This document shows, piece after piece, positions 35,927 to 44,189 of a stretch of 64,000 nucleotides of DNA (positions are counted from its first letter, which is position 1; each line of letters starts with the position of its first letter). The position numbers and the translations under genes are program-made. The notes under the pieces were generated by a model. It was not told the DNA's origin and made no database searches. It was given only the letters and a program-made list of their open reading frames with translations. The DNA comes from Alkalihalobacillus sp. AL-G (GTDB taxonomy: Bacteria; Bacillota; Bacilli; Bacillales; Fictibacillaceae), in NCBI RefSeq assembly GCF_030643805.1, contig NZ_CP094656.1, positions 496,001-560,000 of the forward strand, read 5' to 3'.

Positions 35927-35961
35927 AAAAGAGGGCTGACTCGTTAACATGAGTCCAGCCC
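35927..35961 (-). terminator. Terminator of the sinI-like gene
   Basis: GGGCTG-ACTC ... GAGT-CAGCCC stem followed on the minus strand by TCTTTTAATT, 34 bases after the stop codon. Confidence 0.8.
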
Positions 35962-35994
35962 ACACTATGTATTTGTTTGCAGTTTAGAATGCAA

Positions 35995-36135
35995 TCAGCT
36001 ATCCTGTTTCGCTATTTCTTGCCTTAAGAAGAGTTTGATTTCGGTTTCAGTGATTCCTGATTTCAAAGCTTCCATGATCAAATTTACCCACTCCGGATCA
36101 AGCTTTTCCTTTTGATGAACCATTTGCTTTTCCAT
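35995..36135 (-). CDS. sinI: SinI-family antirepressor
   Basis: A 46-residue protein not visible at usual length cut-offs. Residues 12-37 match the SinI domain (LDPEWVNLI, EALKSGIT, EIKLFLRQE). In B. subtilis SinI binds the repressor SinR through this helix-turn-helix-like pair and releases biofilm genes. Start at 36135 with AGGGGG about six bases upstream. It is followed by its own terminator and preceded, only about 24 bases away, by a c-di-GMP-I riboswitch. No sinR homologue is in the window, so the partner is elsewhere. The short C-terminal tail (IAKQDS) lacks the longer extension of B. subtilis SinI. Confidence 0.85.
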   Translation of the reverse strand: MEKQMVHQKEKLDPEWVNLIMEALKSGITETEIKLFLRQEIAKQDS

Positions 36136-36159
36136 TTTATCCCCCTAAAATACAAACCG

Positions 36160-36245
36160 TATTCCAGGTAACCCAGCCGTCATCGTTCAGGAACATTAGA
36201 CCTGTGGCTTTGCGTCCCTAACTTTCATTAGGTTTGCCTTTAGCT
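36160..36245 (-). promoter_or_regulatory. Cyclic di-GMP-I riboswitch (GEMM-I)
   Basis: The minus strand shows the full set of GEMM-I landmarks in order: GGCAAACC (36238-36231), a GAAA tetraloop, GGGACGCAAAGCC (36218-36206), GGTCTAA, GATGACGGC and the closing GGGTTACC (36174-36167). The aptamer ends about 24 bases before the SinI start, with no intrinsic terminator between, so control of ribosome access is the simplest reading. Confidence 0.94.
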
Positions 36246-36512
36246 GAATAAATTCAATTTAAAAACATGTACGTTGTGAGTCACTAAGTTGGAGAGTTAA
36301 TTTGTACATGATGAACCAGTGGCATAACGATCAGCTATATTTTGGAAAGCGCATGATGAATAAGTGCTACATCTAGTGTACTAGTTAGTGTGGTCATATA
36401 AATAGTGACAATCGGTCATTGAATTGGTCATATAAAAATGACCGGAAAAATGCCATTGTGACGAGTAGTGAGATGGTTCAACATGAAGACTTATGATTCC
36501 AGTTTTTTTGAC

Positions 36513-36538
36513 AACAAAAAGCGCCAGCTGAATGGCGC
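36513..36538 (-). terminator. Terminator of the two-component operon
   Basis: GCGCCA / TGGCGC stem followed on the minus strand by T5. Confidence 0.85.
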
Positions 36539-36565
36539 GGATAATACGTTTACATAGTATAAGGA

Positions 36566-38506
36566 TCAAACAATCGGTATCGAGAATTCGAGGGCAAAGC
36601 CCATTTGGTCACTTGAAGTAATCATGAGTTTACCGTTTTGTTCCTCCAGCCTTTCTTTGATTGAAGTTAGACCGAACCCAAACGTTAGCTCATTTATGCC
36701 AACCCCATTATCCGAGAGCGAAAAGTGTAGATTGTTTTCTGAATCGATATATAAGCTGAAAATGAACTTTGTACAGCCTCCATGGCGGATTCCATTTGTC
36801 AATCCTTCCTGCAAGGTGTGATAAACAACTTTTTCAATTGTTGGAGATAGGTTGTTAACGGTATCTTCAATAAGGGAATCAACTTTAATGCTCGTTGTCA
36901 TTTCCGTCATTTCGATTAACTTGTTCAGAGAAGGAATAAAAAGGATTGGCTCGTTATTTTCTTTTAGTGTGTGAACCGTTCCTCGGATATCGTTCAACCC
37001 TTTTTGAATCAGTTGTTGGGAAAGGTCCATTTTATCAATGGCTAGCCGGACATCCTTACCGACAACCTTTTTTGCAACTTCAATCTGTACACTTGTCGTG
37101 GTTAACATATGCCCGAGAATGTCATGCAGTTCTCTGGCAATTCGGCTTCTTTCCAGGAAGATCGACTTTTCAGCAAGCATTGCAGCTGTCTCAAATTGAG
37201 CTTGTTCCAAATCCTTTGTCCGCTTACGAACCTTTTCTTCAAGAGTTACGTTTATCTCCTCTAAATGTTTGGTCATTTGTTCAACCCGCTGGAAAGACTT
37301 TGCAAATTTCAATGATAGATTTACTGATTGTGAAATGATCAGAAGAAAGAATCCAATCGGCAGGAGATCCACTGTGTATATAACACCAGCATAATATAGG
37401 ACATCGTTTATTGTACAACCTAAGAATATTAATCCTGTTATGCTGCTGATCAGTGCTGCATTTCGTTTGCGGATACATGCAAGGACCTGGACGTATTGAA
37501 TGTATACCAGCAGCAATAAAAGAAATATCTCAAAGGCTGACAGCGTTTCTGTGAATAGTTTGGCAGGAAAGCATATGACGAACAGACTGAAAAGAATGGA
37601 AACGCTGCTCGCAAAGTAGTAGATGTACTTGTTCATTTCAGCTGGGAACATGGATCGGATGAACGAGACACCTAAAAAAGCTCCGAAATACACCGTTAAA
37701 TATTCAAGCTTTAACGCAAGGTACCAGTTGAAGTTCGGAAACCATTCGATCAGATACATTTGGTCGACGATAATTGCCCGGAGTGCACCGATGAAGCACA
37801 GTAACCCGAAATAAAGTGAGGATTTGTCCTTTGTCCGTTTGACAAAGAGTACGATATGGTAAAAAGCCATAATGACAAGACTTCCGAAAACAAAGATGTT
37901 CAACGCGACCTTGTCCTGCTTCATATCGATAATTTGATCGGGACTGCCTAATATGATTTCTTGTATGATTCCGCCTTCCGAGTGAGAGAAGTTGGCGATT
38001 TGTAGAAGAATCGAGGTATTGTCTCTTGCACGAAAGGTGATTACGTTCGGTTTATATCTAGGGGAGGCGTTCTGTTTGCTTGTTCCGACGGTTCCGTTCT
38101 CAGCAGTAAGCTGTCCATTCACCCATAACCGGTACGAAGTATCGATCGTCGGAATGTACAATGCCATGAGTTGTTCTTCAGTATCTACATCCATTCGTAC
38201 CGATAAATGATAGGTAGCATAGCCTTCACCAGTCAAGGTTTCACTATGGTACAGTAGACCATTCCATATTGAAGGAACCTTAATCATTAGAGGTGAATAT
38301 GAAGTTAAATCATCGTTTGGATCCAATAGGTGGTGCCAATAAAATGCCCATTCACCGTTTAGCTTCACAGCTCCGTCTTCTGGTGGGACCCAATCTGTCA
38401 GGTCGATTACACCGTTTTTTGCCGCAGCGAATCCATTGTTTTTGGTTTCACTGCAACCCGTCAATATGAGTAAGAACATCATTATCATAAAGATACGCTT
38501 TTTCAT
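36566..38506 (-). CDS. Membrane sensor histidine kinase (7TM-DISM, HisKA_3 type)
   Basis: A 646-residue sensor. It begins with a lipobox-type signal (LLILTGC). An extracellular 7TMR-DISM-type beta-sandwich domain (about 35-190; WVPPEDGAVKLNGEWAFYW in part) is followed by seven membrane helices (about 200-395), a coiled coil, a HisKA_3 dimerisation domain with His461 in RIARELHDILGH and a C-terminal HATPase domain (DNGVGI, GFGLTSI). The extracellular domain often binds carbohydrates, but the ligand here is unknown. ATG 38506 has AAGGGG six bases upstream. The response regulator gene precedes it by 41 bases. Confidence 0.92.
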   Translation of the reverse strand: MKKRIFMIMMFLLILTGCSETKNNGFAAAKNGVIDLTDWVPPEDGAVKLNGEWAFYWHHLLDPNDDLTSYSPLMIKVPSIWNGLLYHSETLTGEGYATYHLSVRMDVDTEEQLMALYIPTIDTSYRLWVNGQLTAENGTVGTSKQNASPRYKPNVITFRARDNTSILLQIANFSHSEGGIIQEIILGSPDQIIDMKQDKVALNIFVFGSLVIMAFYHIVLFVKRTKDKSSLYFGLLCFIGALRAIIVDQMYLIEWFPNFNWYLALKLEYLTVYFGAFLGVSFIRSMFPAEMNKYIYYFASSVSILFSLFVICFPAKLFTETLSAFEIFLLLLLVYIQYVQVLACIRKRNAALISSITGLIFLGCTINDVLYYAGVIYTVDLLPIGFFLLIISQSVNLSLKFAKSFQRVEQMTKHLEEINVTLEEKVRKRTKDLEQAQFETAAMLAEKSIFLERSRIARELHDILGHMLTTTSVQIEVAKKVVGKDVRLAIDKMDLSQQLIQKGLNDIRGTVHTLKENNEPILFIPSLNKLIEMTEMTTSIKVDSLIEDTVNNLSPTIEKVVYHTLQEGLTNGIRHGGCTKFIFSLYIDSENNLHFSLSDNGVGINELTFGFGLTSIKERLEEQNGKLMITSSDQMGFALEFSIPIV

Positions 38507-38547
38507 AAGCAACCCCTTAATCCATCTAGCATTCTTATGACTGAACC

Positions 38548-39216
38548 TTATGAAGTAAGGATGTTTTTGATTTTGGCAATTGCTTCTGTCCTGTTATGGA
38601 CATCAATTTTTCGGTAGATCTCCGTTATGTAATTTTTAACCGTTCCGTTGCTGATATAAAGTGACTTTGCGATGTCTTTGTTGTTCATTCCCTGGTAAAG
38701 CAGGTAGGTGATTTCCAGCTCGCGATCGGTCAGGACAATACCTTTTTCCTTGAGCGTTTTCTTTTTCACATCGAATTGTGCTTGGGAGGAAAGCTGGAGC
38801 AATTTATTCGCGAGCTTGGAAGCAATTTCACTTTGAATAATGAGTTGTCCTTTGAGTGCATCACGGATTGCTTCAATTAATTTATCGTAATTCATGCCTT
38901 TTAACAGAAAACCATTTGCACCATAAGCTAGTCCTTCAATAATGTATTGTTCATCAGCAAAGGTGGTTAACAGTAATACGATCGTATCAGGCATATGCAT
39001 TTTAATCATTTTCGTACATTCAATCCCATCCATTTTCGGCATTTTGATGTCCATGACGATAACTTCAGGTTTAAGCTGGGCAATTTTTTCTAATGCCTCT
39101 ATTCCATTTTCGGCAGTCCCGACGACTTCCATATCCTCTTCTAAATCAATGACAATCTGCAAACCTTCCTTCATCAGTGTTTGGTCCTCAGCGATAAAGA
39201 TCGAATGTGTTTCCAT
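38548..39216 (-). CDS. NarL-family response regulator
   Basis: A 222-residue regulator: receiver domain with phosphoacceptor Asp56 (VIVMDIKMPKMDG) and a C-terminal LuxR-type HTH (LTDRELEITYLLYQGMNN in part, DIAKSLYISNGTVKNY). The partner is the histidine kinase just downstream. ATG 39216 is chosen because GGGAG lies eight bases upstream; the ATG at 39231 precedes the site. Palindromic repeat copy 6 lies in its upstream region. Confidence 0.93.
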   Translation of the reverse strand: METHSIFIAEDQTLMKEGLQIVIDLEEDMEVVGTAENGIEALEKIAQLKPEVIVMDIKMPKMDGIECTKMIKMHMPDTIVLLLTTFADEQYIIEGLAYGANGFLLKGMNYDKLIEAIRDALKGQLIIQSEIASKLANKLLQLSSQAQFDVKKKTLKEKGIVLTDRELEITYLLYQGMNNKDIAKSLYISNGTVKNYITEIYRKIDVHNRTEAIAKIKNILTS

Positions 39217-39385
39217 GGAATCATCTCCCAAAATTCATTACTACTAACCCTTGTTATATTTAAGAATGATGTATAATGATAGAAAATTCAAACATTATTT
39301 TACAAATTTTACGGACTTGTGACTTATTTTTTGATTGAATAGGGAAAAAAATCGGGAAATATGTTGGTTTTCAAGGATTGCAGGA

Positions 39386-39432
39386 TATCGAAAAATGAAA
39401 GCGAACTATAGTCCGTCTCCTGCCGGGTTTTA
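39386..39432 (+). repeat. Intergenic palindromic repeat, copy 6 (degenerate core)
   Basis: ATCGAAAAATGAAAGCGAAC then TATAGTCCGTCTCCTGCCGGG. The palindrome has one change (AACTATAGTC at 39404-39413). Confidence 0.8.
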
Positions 39433-39563
39433 GGTTGTCAAGTTGTGATGGCTTTGCTCAGGAATTGCAATTTTAGTAGTAGTGGGGAAAGTTTGTTTTG
39501 AAAAATTAGGTTATACCCGACAAAGATAAATAATAGATTTATAAAAAAATATTTCAAATAGTC

Positions 39564-39592
39564 TTGCAATTATAAAAATTATATATTATTAT
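39564..39592 (+). promoter_or_regulatory. Sigma-A promoter of the LacI/sugar locus
   Basis: TTGCAA (39564-39569), 17-base spacer, TATTAT (39587-39592). Transcription should start close to 39599, just before operator 1. Confidence 0.7.
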
Positions 39593-39604
39593 GTGGTCAA
39601 GCGT

Positions 39605-39624
39605 ATATGTAAACGTTTACATAT
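39605..39624 (+). promoter_or_regulatory. LacI-type operator 1
   Basis: Perfect 20-bp palindrome around TGTAAACGTTTACA, overlapping the expected transcription start. It also fits the cre consensus. Confidence 0.85.
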
Positions 39625-39660
39625 GAAAAATAAAAACCAGCGAACATTTTTTTACTCGAG

Positions 39661-39678
39661 TGTGTAAACGTTTACACA
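39661..39678 (+). promoter_or_regulatory. LacI-type operator 2
   Basis: Perfect 18-bp palindrome TGTGTAAACGTTTACACA; its centre is 55 bp from operator 1. Confidence 0.85.
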
Positions 39679-39705
39679 AAATGGCATTTAAATTTTTTTA
39701 TGATA

Positions 39706-39723
39706 TGTGTAAACGTTTACACA
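39706..39723 (+). promoter_or_regulatory. LacI-type operator 3
   Basis: The same 18-bp palindrome as operator 2, 45 bp on, ending only a few bases before the ribosome site of the lacI-family gene. Confidence 0.85.
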
Positions 39724-39739
39724 AGAAAGGAGACATAAA

Positions 39740-40756
39740 TTGGCGAGTATAACGATTAAAGATATTGCCAAAGAAACAGGCGTTTCAATAGCTACAGTAT
39801 CAAGAGTTTTAAACAATACAGGATATGCAAGTGAAGAAATTAGAGAAAAAGTGCTTTCGACTGCTATGAGGCTTAATTATTTACCAAATGCAGTCGCAAG
39901 AAGCTTGAAAAATGAGAAAACCAATACAATCGGTGTTGTCATTCCGGATATCACCAACTCGTATTTTATGCAAATTTCAAAAGGGATTGAAGATACGATT
40001 CATCAATATGGCTATAACCTAATCTTTGGAAGTGGAAATGAACATTCAAAAAAAGAAAGTGAAATGTTACAAGTTTTATTTGAAAAGAGAGTCGATGCAA
40101 TCGTTTTGGCAACCTCAGGTGGAAATGAAGAAATTATTGAAAAGATTAAAAAAAGCGGTATTCCGATCGTATTAATCGATAGAAAAATAAATGGGAAAGA
40201 ACATGATTTAGATCTAGTTATAGAAGACAATATCGAAGCCGCATATGAGTTGACAAAACATTTATTGGACTTAGGACATACTCGGATCGGAGTAGTTAAC
40301 GGATCCTTAACAGTCAGTACTGGTATTGAGCGTTATCGTGGATACCAAAAAGCGATTCAAGAAAAAGGGATCACAGAAGACCCTAAACTGATTTTTAACG
40401 GTGGATTTATCGAATCTGATGGTAAGGAAGCGGTGGATCGATTCTTACAACTGGCTTCTAAGCCAACTGCGATTCTTTCTTTTAATAACACGATGACTTT
40501 TGGAGTTCTTCTCCAATTGATTAGCAAAGGATACGAAATTCCTGAGGATATCGTTGTTGCTTCGTATGGTGAAGTGGAGGCAGCAAAATTACTAAAATCA
40601 CAAGGTATTACGTATACGAACCAAATACCGTATGAAATGGGTGTCCGGACAGGGGAAATACTGATTGATCGATTGATTAACTCTATTCAAGGACCGATCC
40701 ATGAAGTCTTCAAACCTACCATTAATTTTAACGAACAAACCAAATTCAGTAACTGA
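39740..40756 (+). CDS. LacI-family transcriptional regulator
   Basis: A 338-residue regulator with an N-terminal LacI HTH (TIKDIAKETGVSIATVSRVL) and hinge (ARSLKNEKTNTIGVV), followed by a periplasmic-binding-like sugar domain. TTG 39740 follows AAAGGAG by about eight bases. Three perfect operators sit upstream, so autoregulation plus control of the downstream sugar genes is expected. The effector is presumably the sugar handled by the isomerase, kinase and ABC transporter that follow. Confidence 0.92.
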   Translation: MASITIKDIAKETGVSIATVSRVLNNTGYASEEIREKVLSTAMRLNYLPNAVARSLKNEKTNTIGVVIPDITNSYFMQISKGIEDTIHQYGYNLIFGSGNEHSKKESEMLQVLFEKRVDAIVLATSGGNEEIIEKIKKSGIPIVLIDRKINGKEHDLDLVIEDNIEAAYELTKHLLDLGHTRIGVVNGSLTVSTGIERYRGYQKAIQEKGITEDPKLIFNGGFIESDGKEAVDRFLQLASKPTAILSFNNTMTFGVLLQLISKGYEIPEDIVVASYGEVEAAKLLKSQGITYTNQIPYEMGVRTGEILIDRLINSIQGPIHEVFKPTINFNEQTKFSN

Positions 40757-40771
40757 TAAAGGGAGGAAAAG

Positions 40772-41371
40772 ATGGATACTTTGCTGCATTTAAAGAGGGT
40801 CATTGAAGAGGAAGCATCGGCGATCCAAGCTCTATTAGGGCAAATTAATCAAAGTTATGAAGATGCTTTCAATCTGATTTCAACATGCCAGGGTAAAGTT
40901 GTAGTTTCAGGTGTAGGAAAATCAGGCCATGTAGGTAAGAAAATTGCAGCCTCTCTTGCAAGTACAGGTACTCCGGCGTTCTTTGTACACAGTACAGAAG
41001 GGGTTCATGGAGATTTGGGTATGATTACTAAATCAGATGTCGTCATTCTTATTTCAAATAGCGGAGAAACTAAGGAAGTACTTAATCTTATACCATCTCT
41101 CAACAAAATCGGCAGTAAATGTATTGCGATTACATCAAAACCCGATTCCACGCTCGCTCAAGCTTGTGATGTTGCTCTTACCTATCAATATGATCATGAG
41201 GCAGATCTTCTCGGGTTAGCACCTACAACTAGTTCCACTATTACTCTTGTTATTGGGGATGCTCTAGCAATTGCACTGTCTACTAGTAAGAATTTCAGTA
41301 AAGAAGATTTCCATTTATCGCACCCCGGTGGAAGTTTAGGTCAGCAATTATCAAAACCAAAAAAGTCTTAA
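40772..41371 (+). CDS. Arabinose-5-phosphate isomerase-like SIS protein without CBS domains
   Basis: A 199-residue sugar isomerase domain closely following the KdsD/KpsF/GutQ pattern: GKVVVSGVGKSGHVGKKIAA, TGTPAFFVHSTEGVHGDLGM, ISNSGETKEV, LGLAPTTSSTIT and the closing LSHPGGSLG. Typical enzymes have about 320 residues with two C-terminal CBS domains, which are absent here. They interconvert D-arabinose 5-phosphate and D-ribulose 5-phosphate, usually for Kdo synthesis in Gram-negatives. In a Bacillaceae sugar operon a catabolic role is likelier. It lies 15 bases after the regulator and 16 before the kinase. Confidence 0.85.
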   Translation: MDTLLHLKRVIEEEASAIQALLGQINQSYEDAFNLISTCQGKVVVSGVGKSGHVGKKIAASLASTGTPAFFVHSTEGVHGDLGMITKSDVVILISNSGETKEVLNLIPSLNKIGSKCIAITSKPDSTLAQACDVALTYQYDHEADLLGLAPTTSSTITLVIGDALAIALSTSKNFSKEDFHLSHPGGSLGQQLSKPKKS

Positions 41372-41387
41372 GAAGGATGTAGATCTT

Positions 41388-42323
41388 GTGAACATACTAG
41401 TTATTGGTAGTTTTATGATGGATTTGGTGGTAAGAACACCTCGTGCGCCTCAAAAAGGGGAAACAATTATCGGAACACACTTTTCAAGATATCCAGGTGG
41501 AAAAGGTGCTAACCAGGCTGTCTCAGCTGCTAGGCTTGGGGGCGACGTAACGATGGTTGGCATGCTGGGGAATGATAGTTTTGGTGATGATATTTTGGAA
41601 GAATTACAAATCAACCAAATCAATACAAAATTCATTTTACGAGATAATACTAGTTCCACTGGCATTGGCTTGGTCACCGTTGAGGAAGATGGTAACAACC
41701 GGATTGTGATTGTTCCGAGTGCAAATTTGAATTACCGACCGACTGATCTTGTGAATGTTGAGAGTCTTATTGAAAAAGCAGATATTTTATTGGTTCAACT
41801 TGAAATGGATATATCGGTAACAGAGGAAGCTATATCCTGTGCCAAGCAGTATGGAGTTCCAGTCATTCTTAATCCAGCACCTGGAAGAAAGTTAGAGGAT
41901 CATTTATTCGAAAAAGTCACTTACCTAACACCAAATGAAACCGAGGCAGAACTTCTTACTGGAATAAAAATTAATTCAATAGAAGATGTAAAAGAAGCAG
42001 GAAATGTTTTATTAAGTAAAGGTGTTGAAAACGTTGTAATCACAATGGCAGATAAGGGAGCGCTTATTGTCAATCAACTTGGATCCTATCACGTTCCTGG
42101 ATACCCTGTTGATATTAAAGATACGGTTGCAGCTGGAGATGCGTTCAATGGGGGACTAGCAATTGGAGTTGCAAGTGGTAAATCTTTAAAAGACGCGATC
42201 CATTTTGCGAATGCAGTTGGCGCGTTAACAGTCACAAAGGAAGGGGCGATACCATCCGTTCCTTATCTAAACGAAGTACAAGAGTTTATTAAAAAATTTG
42301 AAGCAAGTAATAAGGTTAATTAA
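41388..42323 (+). CDS. rbsK: Ribokinase-family sugar kinase
   Basis: A 311-residue PfkB-family kinase with the ribokinase signatures: GGKGANQAVSAARLGG, the ATP/substrate motif TVAAGDAFNGGLAIG with the catalytic Asp, and LNPAPGRKL. The overall pattern is that of RbsK. In place of ribose, the neighbouring isomerase suggests D-arabinose as substrate, giving D-arabinose 5-phosphate; ribokinases are known to be somewhat promiscuous. GTG 41388 is the start. Confidence 0.88.
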   Translation: MNILVIGSFMMDLVVRTPRAPQKGETIIGTHFSRYPGGKGANQAVSAARLGGDVTMVGMLGNDSFGDDILEELQINQINTKFILRDNTSSTGIGLVTVEEDGNNRIVIVPSANLNYRPTDLVNVESLIEKADILLVQLEMDISVTEEAISCAKQYGVPVILNPAPGRKLEDHLFEKVTYLTPNETEAELLTGIKINSIEDVKEAGNVLLSKGVENVVITMADKGALIVNQLGSYHVPGYPVDIKDTVAAGDAFNGGLAIGVASGKSLKDAIHFANAVGALTVTKEGAIPSVPYLNEVQEFIKKFEASNKVN

Positions 42324-42371
42324 TCAAAAAATAAGTTTATCAACCCTCGAAAATGACGGGGAGGAGTGTCC

Positions 42372-43259
42372 ATGAAGAAAAAGGGTTTTAAACAACGCAT
42401 GACAAGAGAATCGTTAACCGCATATGGGTTTTTACTTCCAAATTTAATTGGATTGACGGTCTTTATTTTTGTACCTATGGTTTACGCATTTTATGTCAGT
42501 CTTCATGATTGGAATGCGTTATCACCAAAAGTTTTTATAGGTTTTGATAACTATTTTAGACTTGCAGAAGATAAAGCCTGGTGGAAATCGGTTTATCGAA
42601 CATTCATTTTTACGATTATTTATGTTCCAGCATTATATGGTTTATCACTGTTTTTTGCAGTAGCGATTAGCTCTCTAAGAGGAAAAGTAGAAGGATTTGC
42701 CCGAACGATGTTCCTGTTGCCTTATGCGATCACTTCGGTTATATCCGCAGTAATCTGGATGTTCTTATATAACCCTCGAAATGGTGTGATCAATCAATTT
42801 TTGGAACTAGTCGGTCTTCCGGGACAAAAGTTTCTAGGGTCAACAGATGAAGCATTGATTTCGATTATTGTGGTTATCTTATGGATCAACTTAGGTTATA
42901 ACATGATGATTTTCCTCGCTGCAATTAAAGAAATACCAAATGACTATTACGAAGCGGCACGTATTGATGGGGCAAAAGGGTGGCAGTCATTCTTGCATAT
43001 TACCTTCCCATTGATTCGAGAAACGAGCATTTTTATTTTAATTGTTACAACAATCGGATCCTTTCAGGTTTTCGACCAGATAATGGTCATGACCAAGGGA
43101 GGCCCTGCTAATTCGACCGAAGTGAGTGTTTTGTATATTTACCAACAGGCATTTGAATTCCTTGATATGGGATATGCCTCTGCTTTAGCGGTTGTCTTGT
43201 TCTTAATTATTTTTTCTCTATCACTCGTTCAACTCAAGATTTATTCTAAACAGGATTAA
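42372..43259 (+). CDS. ABC sugar transporter permease (MalF/UgpA type)
   Basis: A 295-residue membrane protein with six helices and the cytoplasmic EAA loop YYEAARIDGAKGWQSFLHI in which the ATPase docks. ATG 42372 is preferred over GTG 42366, which lies in the GGGGAGGAG ribosome site. It forms the channel with the next gene. The ATPase is missing from the locus, so a shared MsmX-type ATPase is likely, as for many Bacillus sugar importers. Confidence 0.92.
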   Translation: MKKKGFKQRMTRESLTAYGFLLPNLIGLTVFIFVPMVYAFYVSLHDWNALSPKVFIGFDNYFRLAEDKAWWKSVYRTFIFTIIYVPALYGLSLFFAVAISSLRGKVEGFARTMFLLPYAITSVISAVIWMFLYNPRNGVINQFLELVGLPGQKFLGSTDEALISIIVVILWINLGYNMMIFLAAIKEIPNDYYEAARIDGAKGWQSFLHITFPLIRETSIFILIVTTIGSFQVFDQIMVMTKGGPANSTEVSVLYIYQQAFEFLDMGYASALAVVLFLIIFSLSLVQLKIYSKQD

Positions 43260-43271
43260 GGGGGGGAGAAA

Positions 43272-44078
43272 GTGAAAAAACCGAATCTCCTATTAGTTAC
43301 TATGATCTTTATTATTGGGATCTTGATGATTGCCCCAATTTATTTTCTCGTGATTAGTTCTTTTAAACAACCACAAGACGTTTTTAGTACAAGTGTAAAT
43401 CTATCAACTTTAACATTAGATAACTTTAAAGCAGTCTTTGAGACTAACATACTTCATGCCATATGGAATTCGTTCATTGTTTCAACGGTAGTGACAGTTG
43501 TTGCATTACTTTTTCATTCAATGTCAGGTTACGCGTTAGCTCGTCTCAATTTCCCGTGGAAAAAACAAATATTTGCTTGGATGATTAGTACGTTGATGAT
43601 CCCTTTTACAATCATCATGATCCCTCTTTATATGGTTACGAAAACGTTAGGAATGAGTAACTCTTATGCTGGATTGATCATCCCGATGATTTTTAACGCA
43701 TATGGTATCTTTCTTTTCCGGCAATTTTACCGTGAGTTTCCGAAAGAACTTGAAGAAGCAGCTTATATGGAAGGGTTATCGATCGCTGGGACTTTCTTTC
43801 GCCTCGTACTGCCTTTATCTAAATCGATTATCGTTCCGTTGACCATTGGTTTCTTTACGTTTAACTGGAATAACTACTTATGGCCTTTAATCATTACTCA
43901 AGATGAAGATTTAATGGTCGTACAAGTCGCTTTAGCAAACATTGTAGGTGGAGGATATGAAACGCCGTGGAGTATCGTCCTGGCAGCTGCTTTACTTGGA
44001 GCGATTCCAACGTTCTTACTGTTCTTCTTTATGCAAAAGCATCTTGTCGAAGGTATCAAAATGACTGGAATCAAGTAG
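43272..44078 (+). CDS. ABC sugar transporter permease (MalG/UgpE type)
   Basis: A 268-residue membrane protein with six helices and an EAA loop ELEEAAYMEGLSIAGTFFRL. It is 12 bases after the first permease; the GTG start at 43272 follows GGGGGGGAG. It completes the channel of the carbohydrate uptake-1 family transporter whose binding protein is encoded at 45348. Confidence 0.92.
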   Translation: MKKPNLLLVTMIFIIGILMIAPIYFLVISSFKQPQDVFSTSVNLSTLTLDNFKAVFETNILHAIWNSFIVSTVVTVVALLFHSMSGYALARLNFPWKKQIFAWMISTLMIPFTIIMIPLYMVTKTLGMSNSYAGLIIPMIFNAYGIFLFRQFYREFPKELEEAAYMEGLSIAGTFFRLVLPLSKSIIVPLTIGFFTFNWNNYLWPLIITQDEDLMVVQVALANIVGGGYETPWSIVLAAALLGAIPTFLLFFFMQKHLVEGIKMTGIK

Positions 44079-44189
44079 ACGAATCTACCTTTGCGCAGTC
44101 GGTGAACAAATGCATGCTCAGCGGGCACAATTGTACGTTCGGCGTCACCATTAGATCAAATTGACTTAAATTTGAAGGGAGAAAGCTTC

